Positions 50,448 to 60,677 are shown, counted from the first letter of the stretch. The stretch is DNA of 64,000 nt from Providencia sp. (GCF_003533305.1 NZ_DOEH01000019.1:1-64000), one strand, 5' to 3'. The notes: generated by a model not told the origin, from the sequence alone. Numbers and translations are program-made.

Positions 50448-51980
50448 ATGAATAATTCTGCGACTAAAACAAAAACATTTTTCGGGCATCCGTACCCACT
50501 AAGTTCACTTTTCCTCACTGAAATGTGGGAAAGATTTTCTTTCTATGGCGTTCGTCCACTACTCATTCTGTTTATGAGTGCCGCATTACTTCAAGGCGGT
50601 ATGGAGCTGCCTATTGAACAAGCCTCAGCGATTGTGGGTATCTTTGCAGGTGGCGTCTACATTACGTCATTACCGGGCGGCTGGTTAGCCGATAACTGGT
50701 TAGGTCAACGTAGAGCCGTTTGGTACGGTTCTCTCATCATTGCACTTGGTCACTTGTCTATTGCCATGTCTGCAATTTTAACCAACACCTTCTTCTTTGT
50801 GGGCCTTTTACTGATTGTGTTAGGTACAGGACTGTTTAAAACCTGTATCACCGTAATGGTTGGTACTTTGTATAAAAAAGAAGATACTCGCCGTGACGGT
50901 GGTTTCTCACTATTTTATATGGGTATTAATATGGGGTCATTTATTGCCCCTCTCATTATTGGCCCTTTGCATGAAAAATATGGCTGGCACATTGGCTTTG
51001 GTCTTGGTGGCCTAGGCATGTTAATTGCGCTGTTAGTCTTCCGTTTTTATGCAATCCCACAAATGCGCCGTTATGACAAAGAAGTTGGATTAGATTCAAC
51101 GTGGAACCGCCCTACTGTACAACGTAAAAATGTCGGTAAATGGGTCTCTTTGGTGATGGTACTGCTCGCTGCATTAGTTATTTTAATCGACAATGGTACG
51201 ATCCCATTTAATGCCTCAATGATAGCGAAGAGTTCGGCTTACATTATCTCAACATGTGTCGGTATCTATTTCGTATTTATGTTCTTCTTTGCAGGTTTAA
51301 ATAGCAGTGAGCGCTCGCGTTTATTGGCCTGTTTAATCCTGTTAGTTGCCGCAGCATTCTTCTGGTCAGCATTCGAACAAAAACCGACTTCATTTAATAT
51401 TTTTGCTCGCGATTATACTGATAGGCAAATGGGTGATTTCGAAATCCCAACGATCTGGTTCCAAGCGATTAATGCGCTGTTCATTATTATATTAGCTCCA
51501 CTGTTCAGCTGGTTCTGGCCATCATTGGCTAAACGCAACATGAACCCGAGCAGTATGTCAAAATTTGTAGTCGGTATTTTATTTGCGGCGGGTGGCTTTG
51601 CGGTGATGATGGTGGCAGCAAACCACGTTCTCGCAACACAAACGGGCGTATCGCCATTTTGGTTAGTGGGTAGTATTTTATTACTGACTCTTGGTGAGTT
51701 GTGCCTTAGCCCGATTGGTTTGGCTACAATGACCTTATTAGCGCCACATAAAATGCGTGGACAAGTTATGGGGTTATGGTTCTGTGCCAGTGCGTTAGGT
51801 AATCTAGCGGCGGGGATCATGGGTGGAAATATCCGTAAAGATCAACTGGATTCAATGCCTGAGCTGTTCTCCCATGTCTCAATCGCATTAATCATCTGTG
51901 CGATTGTTTTGGCTATATTGATAATACCAGTTAGAAATATGCTTAAAAATGCGGATAAAAACGAAGCGAAAGCGAGCTAA
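50448..51980 (+). CDS. POT-family proton-dependent di/tripeptide transporter
   Basis: 510 aa from ATG 50448 (CGGAG 7 nt upstream), with about 14 spans. The family motif E-x-x-E-R-F is present as LFLTEMWERFSFYGVRPLLILFM at residues 19-41. GGWLADNWLGQRRAVWYGSL and FSLFYMGINMGSFIAPLIIG are further POT signatures. It imports small peptides with protons. It is not clearly one of the E. coli DtpA-D set, so no symbol is given. Confidence 0.9.
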   Translation: MNNSATKTKTFFGHPYPLSSLFLTEMWERFSFYGVRPLLILFMSAALLQGGMELPIEQASAIVGIFAGGVYITSLPGGWLADNWLGQRRAVWYGSLIIALGHLSIAMSAILTNTFFFVGLLLIVLGTGLFKTCITVMVGTLYKKEDTRRDGGFSLFYMGINMGSFIAPLIIGPLHEKYGWHIGFGLGGLGMLIALLVFRFYAIPQMRRYDKEVGLDSTWNRPTVQRKNVGKWVSLVMVLLAALVILIDNGTIPFNASMIAKSSAYIISTCVGIYFVFMFFFAGLNSSERSRLLACLILLVAAAFFWSAFEQKPTSFNIFARDYTDRQMGDFEIPTIWFQAINALFIIILAPLFSWFWPSLAKRNMNPSSMSKFVVGILFAAGGFAVMMVAANHVLATQTGVSPFWLVGSILLLTLGELCLSPIGLATMTLLAPHKMRGQVMGLWFCASALGNLAAGIMGGNIRKDQLDSMPELFSHVSIALIICAIVLAILIIPVRNMLKNADKNEAKAS

Positions 51981-52110
51981 TCCACGTTAATATTCACTGC
52001 TCGATAACCTGTACTGGGCTATTGAGCAGTGTAATTCTATATTTATCATTTATATCTACGCTATAATCTTCCAATACATCAATGATGCCCAACCTCAAAG
52101 GATAGATTGT

Positions 52111-52902
52111 ATGAGCGTATTTTCACTTCCTGTTTACTATGTTGACGCCTTCACTGATACCCTATTTCAAGGTAATCCAGCAGCCGTTGTTTTACTCGAA
52201 AAGTGGCTACCTGATGAACAACTTATTTCTATTGCGGCTGAAATCAACTTATCTGAAACCGCATTTTTAGTGGGCGTTCACATACGTTGGTTCACGCCGA
52301 TTATGGAGGTCAAACTTTGTGGTCACGCTACTTTAGCTGCATCTTTTGTACTCACTAAGATTATGCACCATCCTGATAATCCAATTATTTTTCAATCAAT
52401 TTCAGGTGAATTAACCGTCTCGGAAACTGAAAATACCTTTACTCTCGATTTTCCTATTCTTGAGTGTAAACTTGCAGAGAGTGCGCAATACCCTCAATTA
52501 ACTAAAATTTTAGGTGTTGAAATTGAACAATTATGGTTGGCTAAAGACCGCTATATTTGTTTTTTATCTACCGTAGAACACGTTAAAAACTGCCAACCTG
52601 ACATGCTGAAACTGTCACAACTTCCTTTACCAGGCTTAACAATTACCGCAAAAAGTGACAATAACAAAGTCGATTTTGTTTCGCGTTATTTTGCACCTGC
52701 AAAAGGCGTTAATGAAGATCCTGTCACAGGAACTTCCCATTGTGCAATTGCCCCACTTTGGGCTAAAAGGTTAAATAAAAACAGCTTAGTTGGCCATCAA
52801 ATATCTGCTCGTGGTGGATTAGTCAAATGTGATATCGAAAATGAACGCGTAAAGCTAACAGGCAAAGCGACTTTATTTTTAAGTGGAACGATTCATATTT
52901 GA
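52111..52902 (+). CDS. PhzF-family isomerase-like protein
   Basis: 263 aa with the PhzF fold signatures VDAFTDTLFQGNPAAVVLL (residues 11-29), NLSETAFLV with the catalytic Glu near residue 48, LCGHATLAASFVL near 70, and NEDPVTGTSHCAIAPLW near 205. Relatives isomerise phenazine precursors or amino-acid-like compounds, but most, including YddE-type proteins, have no known substrate. It stands alone before the thioesterase gene. Confidence 0.88.
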   Translation: MSVFSLPVYYVDAFTDTLFQGNPAAVVLLEKWLPDEQLISIAAEINLSETAFLVGVHIRWFTPIMEVKLCGHATLAASFVLTKIMHHPDNPIIFQSISGELTVSETENTFTLDFPILECKLAESAQYPQLTKILGVEIEQLWLAKDRYICFLSTVEHVKNCQPDMLKLSQLPLPGLTITAKSDNNKVDFVSRYFAPAKGVNEDPVTGTSHCAIAPLWAKRLNKNSLVGHQISARGGLVKCDIENERVKLTGKATLFLSGTIHI

Positions 52903-52993
52903 TTAATTGCTGAATTTATTTGTGATGAGTATTACACTGACTCATCAATGTGAATAAGCTATATAATACATAAAATAATTTTAAGGTTTAAAC

Positions 52994-53398
52994 ATGTCTC
53001 CAGATGTTGAAGATACAATCGCACAAAAAATTGAACAATCTATCACCTGCGTATCGAAAGTTATTTTTCCAACGACAACCAATCATCATAGTACCCTCTT
53101 TGGAGGCACAGCTTTAGCTTGGATGGATGAAGTTTCTTTTATCACTGCCACTCGTTTTTCTCGCAAGCGCCTAGTGACCGTTTCTACAGAAAAAATTAAT
53201 TTTACCCATCCAATTCCTTCTGGCACCATCGTGGAATTGATCGGCAAAGTCAGCCGAGTGGGTAGAACCAGCCTTGCAGTCAATGTCTCCATTTTTCTAG
53301 AAGACATGTATTCCGAGGGGCGCGAAGAGGTGATCCATGGCCAGTTTAACTTTGTAGCGGTTGATGATAACGGTAAACCAACACCATTGTTTGAATGA
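52994..53398 (+). CDS. Hotdog-fold acyl-CoA thioesterase
   Basis: 134 aa, one hotdog domain with STLFGGTALAWMDEVSFITATRFS (residues 35-58), the F-G-G-x8-D-E motif of the BFIT/YciA group, then VTVSTEKINFTHPIPSG. It would hydrolyse acyl-CoA thioesters in the cytoplasm. The chain preference cannot be read. It is similar to YciA in size but with different core residues, so no symbol is given. It has its own terminator at 53413. Confidence 0.85.
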   Translation: MSPDVEDTIAQKIEQSITCVSKVIFPTTTNHHSTLFGGTALAWMDEVSFITATRFSRKRLVTVSTEKINFTHPIPSGTIVELIGKVSRVGRTSLAVNVSIFLEDMYSEGREEVIHGQFNFVAVDDNGKPTPLFE

Positions 53399-53412
53399 TA
53401 TATAAAAATGCA

Positions 53413-53450
53413 AAAAGTGTGTGCTAAATTAACTTGCACACACTTTTTTT
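53413..53450. terminator. Terminator between thioesterase and cyuP
   Basis: AAAAGTGTGTGC pairs perfectly with GCACACACTTTT around an 11-nt loop, followed by T-run on plus and A-run side on minus. It probably serves both convergent genes. Confidence 0.9.
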
Positions 53451-53491
53451 GTTTTACGCTATCACGATAAATTCTCTTACATCATCAACGG

Positions 53492-54820
53492 TTAAGCGAA
53501 GGCCAAGAATGGTGAGATACATAATAAAATCCCAGTAAAAATAATTAGATATAAAGAGGCGCCTTTATACTTATGCAACATTGGGACTTTATAAACTAAA
53601 TACGCTGGAATTAAACAACCGACCATCCCAAAAATTGGGCTACAGATTGAAGTAAAGCTCAGTACTGGTGCATTAAGAATAATCGCTCCCCATGCAAGTA
53701 GCACTGCAAATACCATAATACCATTTTTAACCCACTCATCTTTAATGCGTTCAACTGGCATCATTCGTTGTAAAATATTCATCACAATACCTTGGGTCGC
53801 CTCACGGAATCCGAGATAAACACCAAAGAATGCGGTCATTACAGCGAAAATATTCAGCATGACACTCACAACGGTGACCCAACCACCCGGAAAGAATTTA
53901 GCGGCAATGGCTAAAGCAGAAATATTTTGTTCGTAAGCTTTAACTGCCTCTTCATGCCCCATCGCTAAAGTAAAAGAAACCGCGTAGAAAAATACCGTGC
54001 AAAACAAGATACCAAATGCAATATTCATCGCACGCAGCGCTTTATAGCGCGCCACTTCTCTATTCGTATTTTGGCTGCGAAATGAAATAACCATTGGACT
54101 CAATGTTTGAATAAACAGTATTGAAGTCAGTGTAAACGGTAACGTAATAACCGCTTCTTTTAATAAACGCCCTACTGGTGGTAAAGAACCAGCATTATAT
54201 AGATGCCACATTCCTATCATTGAAACACCCAATGCGGCGACAACAAACAATTTAGTCAATACCATAAAACTTGATAGCTTAAAGAGTAACTTTTCACCTC
54301 GAGATGAAATCGCCACTAAAATGCAGATTAGAACCAAACCATACCACGATGTTTCTGATAATAATCCTTCGGTCACACCAAAAGTCTGTAAATATGACGC
54401 ACTGTCATTTGTAATCGCCGTAGAATAAACAAACATCCAAATGACGAGCATCACAAAATAAAGTGCGCCTAAAAGCATTCCCCAGTTTTTACCTAAATAA
54501 CCACTAATCACACTTGGATAATCTTTACACTCAGGTGACTCAGCGAGTGTGTTAATAAATAAACGTTGAAACAAATACATTGCAGGATAGCCGACAACAG
54601 ATGAAAGCAAAAACACCCATAACCCCATTAATCCGACTTGCACAGGCAGAAATACGATCCCTGCCCCAATTGCCATACCAATACTCATGATGACCCAACC
54701 TGCGTCAGTACCATCAAATTTAGTCGCTTCGCGCCATTGTTCTTGAGTCATACCTGCTCGAGATGCCGCTGTAGAGCCGTTTTTTCTTTCATTGTTATCT
54801 ATCGTTGGGATCGTTGCCAT
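53492..54820 (-). CDS. cyuP: HAAAP-family amino-acid permease (CyuP/YhaO/DlsT)
   Basis: 442 aa, eleven spans. From residue 18 on it follows E. coli YhaO closely: RAGMTQEQWREATKFDGTDAGW, MSIGMAIGAGIVFLPVQVG, SPECKDYPSVISGYLGKNWG, VLSFTSICSPIFGMVGCLIPAYLVYK. In E. coli the gene, also called dlsT, lies with cyuA (cysteine desulfidase) and serves anaerobic cysteine or serine use. No cyuA neighbour is visible here, so the substrate (Cys, Ser or Thr) is open. Transcribed alone. Confidence 0.88.
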   Translation of the reverse strand: MATIPTIDNNERKNGSTAASRAGMTQEQWREATKFDGTDAGWVIMSIGMAIGAGIVFLPVQVGLMGLWVFLLSSVVGYPAMYLFQRLFINTLAESPECKDYPSVISGYLGKNWGMLLGALYFVMLVIWMFVYSTAITNDSASYLQTFGVTEGLLSETSWYGLVLICILVAISSRGEKLLFKLSSFMVLTKLFVVAALGVSMIGMWHLYNAGSLPPVGRLLKEAVITLPFTLTSILFIQTLSPMVISFRSQNTNREVARYKALRAMNIAFGILFCTVFFYAVSFTLAMGHEEAVKAYEQNISALAIAAKFFPGGWVTVVSVMLNIFAVMTAFFGVYLGFREATQGIVMNILQRMMPVERIKDEWVKNGIMVFAVLLAWGAIILNAPVLSFTSICSPIFGMVGCLIPAYLVYKVPMLHKYKGASLYLIIFTGILLCISPFLAFA

Positions 54821-55727
54821 AATTTTTCACTCAATATTTAAGTTTGTGATGAAAAGCTTTTTTTGATTTTAAAATACGGTTTAATAGTTATTTATATTAA
54901 TAACCTTAGTTATTCGCAGGCTTTTATCATGTTCAAATCATAAAGGATATGTAGGAGAAAAAACGACTCTTTATTAGCCTGCAAAATGGGCTATTTATAG
55001 AAAATTTTTCTCTATTAAGTGAATTAAGACAAAAATATCTCTATCTAGAAGAGGAAATAAAACTTGTTCACCAAACCGTAACCCAACAAAAACTAACTTA
55101 TTGTTTTTAAACATTTAATTGATATTAACTGGAGTTTTCACTTATTAACAATTTCAACAATCATAAATTTAATACGTGCTAAATATCACAGTATTATATG
55201 ATAACTAATATTAAGTATCGCAATAACTCTGTACTTTGTAACAATTATGTGATTTTTTAGAATAAATCACTATATGGGTATTTTACATATAATTTATACT
55301 TTAATTGTTCCTATATGAATGCGCTAAAGCTTTTTTTTCATTGTGACTAAGTTAATTTGCTACTCATTTTTGAATTATTTTAGAAATTGACTTCAATAAT
55401 TAATTCAGCATTGTAGCTCAGCCCATTTAAAAACTCTCATAATGTGTATCTATTATTACATATTGATATTTATCAAATATCGTCGTAAAGTATTGGATAA
55501 TAAATTGATCGTCGTAACTTGCTATTAACCTCCCTAAATTATTAAAATGGGCGTTTAATTCAATAAGATATTCATAATCTAATCTTATTAATTTTTATTC
55601 GCATTTTAAACTAAGGCTGATTAATAAAAAGCAGTAAACAATACGTTAAAAATCAATTAACAATTAGATTTTAACAGTCATTGCTTATTAAAAATACTTA
55701 TCACCAACAGAAGACATTAAAAATATC
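54821..55727. other. 907-bp intergenic region, possible small gene remnant
   Basis: Very AT-rich. From 54955 to 55110 on the plus strand a frame without a start codon reads EKKRLFISLQNGLFIENFSL... to a TAA. An AGGAG precedes it, but the preceding codon is a stop and no ATG, GTG or TTG lies near, so it may be a decayed gene. The rest (55111-55727) shows no gene, tRNA or clear operator. Confidence 0.4.
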
Positions 55728-56297
55728 ATGTTCAGAATTTTTTCATTAATTTTACTGTTTATTTTCTCTATTAATCTTAGTTTTGCTGCGGTTCCTAAAG
55801 AAACATTAAAACTAATAGAACAAGAAGCCCAAAAAGGTGATGTTAAAGCACAAGTGATGCTTGGAATTGGCTATTATTTAGGAACAGAAATCAAACAAGA
55901 TTATCCTAAAGCAAAAAAATGGCTAACCATGGCCTCTAACAAGGGAAACTCAGACGCACAACTTTTCCTTGGCGATATGTATTTAAATGGTAATGGTGTT
56001 GAAGTTAGCCTTGAAACAGCGATGGGATGGTTTGAAAAATCCGCAAATAAAGGTAATGCCGAAGCGCTAAACTATATGGGTCAGTTTTACTACCAAGGTA
56101 TTGGAGTCAAACAAAATTATATTACGGCCTTTGAATGGTTTAAAAAGTCGGCCGATAAAAAATTTCCACCCGCACAATACCAAGTTGGGAAAATGCTTCA
56201 AGATGGTGAAGGAACCGAAATTAACGAAAAATCAGCATCAGAATATTTAGCGTTAGCCTGTAAAGCGGGTCTCAAAGAGGCATGCACTAAGCCGTAA
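55728..56297 (+). CDS. Secreted Sel1-repeat protein
   Basis: 189 aa with signal peptide (MFRIFSLILLFIFSINLSFAA, cut near residue 20). Then four Sel1-type helix pairs follow: AQVMLGIGYYLGTEIKQDYPKAKKWL, AQLFLGDMYLNGNGVEVSLETAMGWF, ALNYMGQFYYQGIGVKQNYITAFEWF, AQYQVGKMLQDGEGTEINEKSASEYL. Such periplasmic repeats mediate protein contacts. No partner can be named. Two Cys near the end (CKAGLKEAC) may pair, as in Hcp-like proteins. Confidence 0.88.
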   Translation: MFRIFSLILLFIFSINLSFAAVPKETLKLIEQEAQKGDVKAQVMLGIGYYLGTEIKQDYPKAKKWLTMASNKGNSDAQLFLGDMYLNGNGVEVSLETAMGWFEKSANKGNAEALNYMGQFYYQGIGVKQNYITAFEWFKKSADKKFPPAQYQVGKMLQDGEGTEINEKSASEYLALACKAGLKEACTKP

Positions 56298-56544
56298 CAC
56301 AAAATAAATAATCCAATTGATACTAATAATACAAACTATTTTTCATCTTTATAGGCAATACGCTTACCCATGCGTTTTGCCTACTCAAAAATAAATACTT
56401 CAAATTTCACACTAAAATATTAAATAACATACACTTGATCACACCTTTCGTTCTAAAATTTATTATTATTAATTTATTAACAATTATTATCATAATTCAT
56501 GATATTGTTCTAAACTTATAATATAAAAGAAAAAAGGAGAAATT

Positions 56545-56982
56545 ATGTACAATACTATTTTAGTTCCGATTGATGTTACCGAAGATTCGCTCACTAATAT
56601 GCTCATTCCCCATGTAAATTCATTGCAAAAGCTGAATAATTCGACAGTTCATTTCCTTGCAGTAACAGCTCCTATCTCAAATTATTTACGCTATGGTGGA
56701 ACTATTTTACCCGGCGATTTTCCAGATGATGCAAAGCAAGTAGAAATTATTCTCAAGGAATTAAATGAAAAAGTTAAGCTGTTTTCTATTCCTGAAGATA
56801 AAGTGCAAGTAAAAGCAACAATTGGCTCAGTTAAAGATGAAATTTTAGCAACAGCAGAAGATATTAATGCCGATATCATTCTACTCGGCTCTCGTAGACC
56901 AAGCATGTCGACCTATTTATTGGGTTCGAATGCCGCCTCAGTAGTTCGTTATGCTAAGATTAGTGTGCTTGTCGTTCGCTAA
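56545..56982 (+). CDS. uspF: Universal stress protein, UspF-type
   Basis: 145 aa (E. coli UspF 144). YNTILVPIDVTEDSL starts the fold, and the ATP-binding motif G-x2-G-x9-G-S is replaced by the UspF-type ending SRRPSMSTYLLGSNAASVVRYAKISVLVVR, almost as in UspF. It binds nucleotides and is linked to adhesion and stress survival in E. coli. The ribosome site AAAGGAG is 6 nt upstream. Confidence 0.88.
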   Translation: MYNTILVPIDVTEDSLTNMLIPHVNSLQKLNNSTVHFLAVTAPISNYLRYGGTILPGDFPDDAKQVEIILKELNEKVKLFSIPEDKVQVKATIGSVKDEILATAEDINADIILLGSRRPSMSTYLLGSNAASVVRYAKISVLVVR

Positions 56983-57145
56983 GATGAATTAAATCAAATA
57001 AAACGCTTTAAGGTCTTAAAAAACACAGGTCATGTAAGTTCTTAATAATTGTTACACAAAACAATAAACCCATACAATAAATATGACTATTACATGTTTA
57101 TTTAGGGTAAATTAAAGACTCATAAACATTTTCGTGATTTTCACG

Positions 57146-57170
57146 CCCTGCTCATTTTGCAGGGTTTTTT
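57146..57170 (+). terminator. Terminator downstream of uspF
   Basis: CCCTGC - TCATTTT - GCAGGG then six T, 163 bp after the uspF stop. The intervening 160 bp have no gene but could be a transcribed 3' region. Confidence 0.85.
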
Positions 57171-57311
57171 CTTTCTAGCCATAGCCTAAATATTTACTCT
57201 CTTAAAATCCATCCGCACCTTTTCCACAAAACCATCATTCAATAGCACTACAATGTTAAAACATGAAAAAAATCATGATGTTATAAATCATAACGCATTA
57301 ATTCTACTGAT

Positions 57312-57340
57312 AAAAAAGCCTATCTCTTACAAGATAGGCT
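57312..57340 (-). terminator. agp terminator
   Basis: On the minus strand AGCCTATCT - 6-nt loop - AGATAGGCT then TTTTTT, 24 bp beyond the agp stop. Confidence 0.9.
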
Positions 57341-57363
57341 ATCAAAAAATAAATTTAAGTTGA

Positions 57364-58617
57364 TTACTGTTGTAATGCTGATTTCATGACTTTTTGGAAA
57401 TCATCCCAAGAACAGTAACCGCTTTTATCAATTGGGCAATCTTTGAGTTCTAATGTGACATGTTTAGGAGGGGTTTTTAACGATAAATAAGCGTTATCTC
57501 TAAGTTGGTCTGAGGTTTGATATACATACTCAACTTTCATAAAGTCCTTTTTAGCTTGCTTATCGTGCCAGCGTTGAAATACCAACTTACCGCCAATCGG
57601 CGTATGTTCATATTGTTGTGGTAATTGATAAGGCTTAAAATCCATCGCTGACATCACTGAAGCAATATTAGAGTCATGTCCGACTAAAAAAATAAATTTA
57701 GCGGTTTCTCCTTTATCTACAGAAACAAAACCATTGTTGATATAATTCAGTATTGGATGAGCCACATTTTTAGCGATCAATTTAGGTGAAAATAATGTTT
57801 CCTGATAACCATTTTTCAGGGTATTCAGTTTAACCCACTTTTCATCTGAATTAACCAATCCCCAAGCGACATCTTTTAATGGGAAACCTTCATAATATTG
57901 TAAATCTATCGCATCCGCAGCCGAATTAGCTATTTTTAATGGGCCACTAACACCTGGCTCTTTATCCGCCTCTACAATAAAAGTATTCTTTTGCGTCGCT
58001 AAATCACAAAATTTATCCGTCTTACATTTTTGAGAATCTTTTATATTAAGTAAGTTATTTAATTCATCATAGCCCGGTTTAAGATTAAGACCTTTTAAAT
58101 GTTCTTCCATTGCGAATATCGCTTTTTGTTTAAATTCAGGCGTCGCATTGGTAATAATAGGATTGAATACAGGGTCCATTGTACCAATTTCAGGCTGGTG
58201 ATGAATATTCACTTTACAGCCGGGGAAAGCACCAGTCGCGAAAAATTGCGCCGTAGCAATGGTTCTTTGTAAACTATTGGTATAAATATAAACATCTTCA
58301 CTACTTGTCGGGCAAAGTTCATCGGCCAACAATTTATTTTGATCTATCCATTCCCTAAAATAATGCCCCATATAAACCTCAAGAGCACCGCCTTTCGTGG
58401 TTAAATAGCCACTTTTCGCATCCCATTCTGGCCATTTTTTATCTGTAATTTCTGTCAGAATACCCGTATTAACAATTGGCGTTCGTAAATTATGGCGGCT
58501 AAGGACTAAAACTTGGTCGAGCACCATATCACTTGCGTTATCGGTATTTGCTAAAACAGGGGCGATAGGGGTGAATAAAGCAGCAGATAAACACAATGTT
58601 AGCAGTTTATATTTCAT
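57364..58617 (-). CDS. agp: Periplasmic glucose-1-phosphatase (histidine acid phosphatase)
   Basis: 417 aa (E. coli Agp 413). Signal peptide residues 1-23. The catalytic R-H-x-R-x-P appears as SRHNLRTP at residues 40-47, and the proton-donor motif as VGHDSNIAS, the H-D-S-N form typical of Agp rather than the H-D-T-N of AppA phytases. KWPEWDAKSGYLTTKGGALEVYMGHYFREW and NSLQRTIATAQFFATGAFPGC also match Agp. It releases phosphate from glucose-1-phosphate in the periplasm. It has an even set of Cys fit for disulfides. Confidence 0.94.
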   Translation of the reverse strand: MKYKLLTLCLSAALFTPIAPVLANTDNASDMVLDQVLVLSRHNLRTPIVNTGILTEITDKKWPEWDAKSGYLTTKGGALEVYMGHYFREWIDQNKLLADELCPTSSEDVYIYTNSLQRTIATAQFFATGAFPGCKVNIHHQPEIGTMDPVFNPIITNATPEFKQKAIFAMEEHLKGLNLKPGYDELNNLLNIKDSQKCKTDKFCDLATQKNTFIVEADKEPGVSGPLKIANSAADAIDLQYYEGFPLKDVAWGLVNSDEKWVKLNTLKNGYQETLFSPKLIAKNVAHPILNYINNGFVSVDKGETAKFIFLVGHDSNIASVMSAMDFKPYQLPQQYEHTPIGGKLVFQRWHDKQAKKDFMKVEYVYQTSDQLRDNAYLSLKTPPKHVTLELKDCPIDKSGYCSWDDFQKVMKSALQQ

Positions 58618-58936
58618 CTAAATACTCCTAAAATTTTATCAAAATATGAAAATGCAAAAAAATACATAACGTTGTAATTATGTTAGAAAATAAAAAATTA
58701 ACCTGTCCATTTAAATATATTCCAATAATGAAGGATTTACCTTTTTTTTCTGAGACTAACCTCCCAAAACTACCGCTTAACTTAAATTAAACGGTTATTT
58801 ATCAGCGTGTTTATTTTTAATAAAATAATTAATGAATTATTAAAAAATAGATATTAACCAGCTTTATTCTGACTAATTTATTGACACAATTTTTAGTCTG
58901 TTTAAGATTGGCATCTTAAATATTAGGAATATAGAA

Positions 58937-59380
58937 ATGATAATTAAACCTGCTATTGCTAGTAATTACGACGAGATTATTCAGGTATGGGAATCATCTG
59001 TTAGGGCAACACATGACTTCATAACCGAGCAAAACATCCAAGATTTAAAAATCGCTATTAAAGAGCAATATTTGCCTAACTTAGCCGTTTTTGTCGCTGT
59101 TGATGAAACTCAAAAAATTATTGGTTTTATTGGAACCGACGAAAATCGCCTTGAAATGCTATTCATTGCTCCCAATAATCGGGGCAAAGGAACCGGAAAA
59201 CAACTGCTTCACTATGCCATAAATCAACTGGGTATTACTGAGGTGGATGTGAATGAACAAAATCCACAAGCCGTTGGGTTTTATCAACATATGGGATTTA
59301 TACAATATGCTCGTTCGGAAATAGATGGGGAAGGCAACCCATTCCCTATTTTACACATGAAACTCAGTACGGTTGAATGA
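58937..59380 (+). CDS. yjaB: GNAT N-acetyltransferase, YjaB-like
   Basis: 147 aa. VWESSVRATHDFITEQ (residues 16-31), the acetyl-CoA loop FIAPNNRGKGTGKQLL near 76-91, and VNEQNPQAVGFYQHMGF near 103-119 follow E. coli YjaB (V-D-A-T-H-D-F, V-N-E-Q-N-E-Q-A-V-G-F-Y). The natural substrate is unknown. It has no operon partners. The 319-bp spacer towards agp is AT-rich without recognised sites. Confidence 0.85.
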   Translation: MIIKPAIASNYDEIIQVWESSVRATHDFITEQNIQDLKIAIKEQYLPNLAVFVAVDETQKIIGFIGTDENRLEMLFIAPNNRGKGTGKQLLHYAINQLGITEVDVNEQNPQAVGFYQHMGFIQYARSEIDGEGNPFPILHMKLSTVE

Positions 59381-59515
59381 TGAATAAATGGGTTTTTCAG
59401 CAAATTTACTGCCTTGAATAACCCAATAAAATATCTCAAAAGAATATAATGATGATTACCTAGGCGCTATTTGCGCGGTTACAGTTTGTTCCATAGCTAT
59501 TTATTCAGTAAGTGT

Positions 59516-59872
59516 TTACTCAGGAAGAAAGGGCAGCGCGTGTTCTTCTCCCCATGTTTTCAACATGAGCAATATTGATTGTAACGACTCCCCCCGTTCC
59601 GTTAGGCTGTATTCTACTTTTGGAGGAACTTCAGCAAATACCTTTCTCGCAACTAATCCACAGGACTCTAACTCACGTAATTGTTTAGTTAACATCCGCG
59701 GCGTAATAAATCGCAATAATCGCTTTAGCTCATTAAACCGTAGCGTACCATTGGTCATCAGATGGTAAAGGATCATGCCTTTCCCTTTCCCCCCAATAAG
59801 CTCTAAAGTTGCCTCAACGGGACAAGCTTCATAAATATACGTTTCATAACGCGGTTTTTTAACAGTATCCAT
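59516..59872 (-). CDS. HxlR-family transcription regulator
   Basis: 118 aa from MDTVKKPRYETYIYEACPVEATLELIGGKGKGMILYHL. The C-P-V-x-x-x-L-x-x-I-x-G-K core with a redox-candidate Cys at about residue 16, RFNELKRLLRFITPRMLTKQLRELE (winged helix recognition) and VEYSLTERGESL are HxlR hallmarks. It is divergent from nfsB over a 100-bp spacer containing GTAC-rich sequence (TGTACGTACTTG at 59893-59904), so it probably controls the nitroreductase. The frame extends 20 codons upstream into that spacer without a ribosome site. Confidence 0.88.
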   Translation of the reverse strand: MDTVKKPRYETYIYEACPVEATLELIGGKGKGMILYHLMTNGTLRFNELKRLLRFITPRMLTKQLRELESCGLVARKVFAEVPPKVEYSLTERGESLQSILLMLKTWGEEHALPFLPE

Positions 59873-59972
59873 TATGTACCTATGTATCAAAAATGTACGT
59901 ACTTGTTTAATTAATAGTATATACGTTATCATAAATTTAAATAGTAACGAGTTTATTTTAAAGGGAAGATTT

Positions 59973-60626
59973 ATGACTATTACTGATATTGCAATGAAAC
60001 GTTATTCAACTAAATTATTTGATCCAACTAAAAAAATCAGCGCTGAAATATTTGATAAATTAACAACGCTATTACGTTACAGCCCATCAAGCGTCAATAT
60101 TCAACCGTGGCACTTTATTATTGCCGAAAGTGAAAATGCAAAATCGCGCATAGCAAAATCAACACAAGGCGATTATCACTTCAATACAGTCAAAATTACT
60201 GATGCATCACATGTCGTCGTCTTTTGTGCAAAAATTGACGTCAATGACCAGTATCTATCGGATATTTTGCAACAAGAAGATACTGATGGCCGCTTTGCGC
60301 TTCCAGAACATAAAGAGATGATGGCAGGGGCAAGAAACTATTTTCTTAATATTCATAAAAACGATCTGCACGATTTGCCTCACTGGCTCGAAAAACAGGT
60401 TTTTATCAATTTAGGTGGTTTTTTACTCGGTGCAGCCGCATTGGGCGTTGATTCAGTACCGATGGAAGGTATTGATTTTAATATTCTTGATAACGAATTT
60501 AACCTCAGTGCACAAGGCCTCAAACCTATCGCTGTCGTTGCACTAGGTTACCGCGCTGAAGACGATTTCAATGCTAAACTGACTAAATCTCGCTTAACTG
60601 AAGACAAAATTATCACGCTAATTTAA
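59973..60626 (+). CDS. nfsB: Oxygen-insensitive NAD(P)H nitroreductase NfsB-type
   Basis: 217 aa from ATG 59973 (AAGGGAAG upstream), the same length as E. coli NfsB. MKRYSTKLFDPTKKI and LLRYSPSSVNIQPWHFII hold FMN-binding residues. DASHVVVFCAKI, QEDTDGRFALPE and GGFLLGAAALGVDSVPMEGIDF also match. A flavoenzyme that reduces nitroaromatics and quinones. It activates nitrofuran drugs in E. coli. Pairing with the divergent HxlR gene suggests inducible control by electrophiles. Confidence 0.93.
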   Translation: MTITDIAMKRYSTKLFDPTKKISAEIFDKLTTLLRYSPSSVNIQPWHFIIAESENAKSRIAKSTQGDYHFNTVKITDASHVVVFCAKIDVNDQYLSDILQQEDTDGRFALPEHKEMMAGARNYFLNIHKNDLHDLPHWLEKQVFINLGGFLLGAAALGVDSVPMEGIDFNILDNEFNLSAQGLKPIAVVALGYRAEDDFNAKLTKSRLTEDKIITLI

Positions 60627-60677
60627 TTTGATAATAAAATTGCGATTTAATAAATCAAACTGTCATTTTTAATAAAA

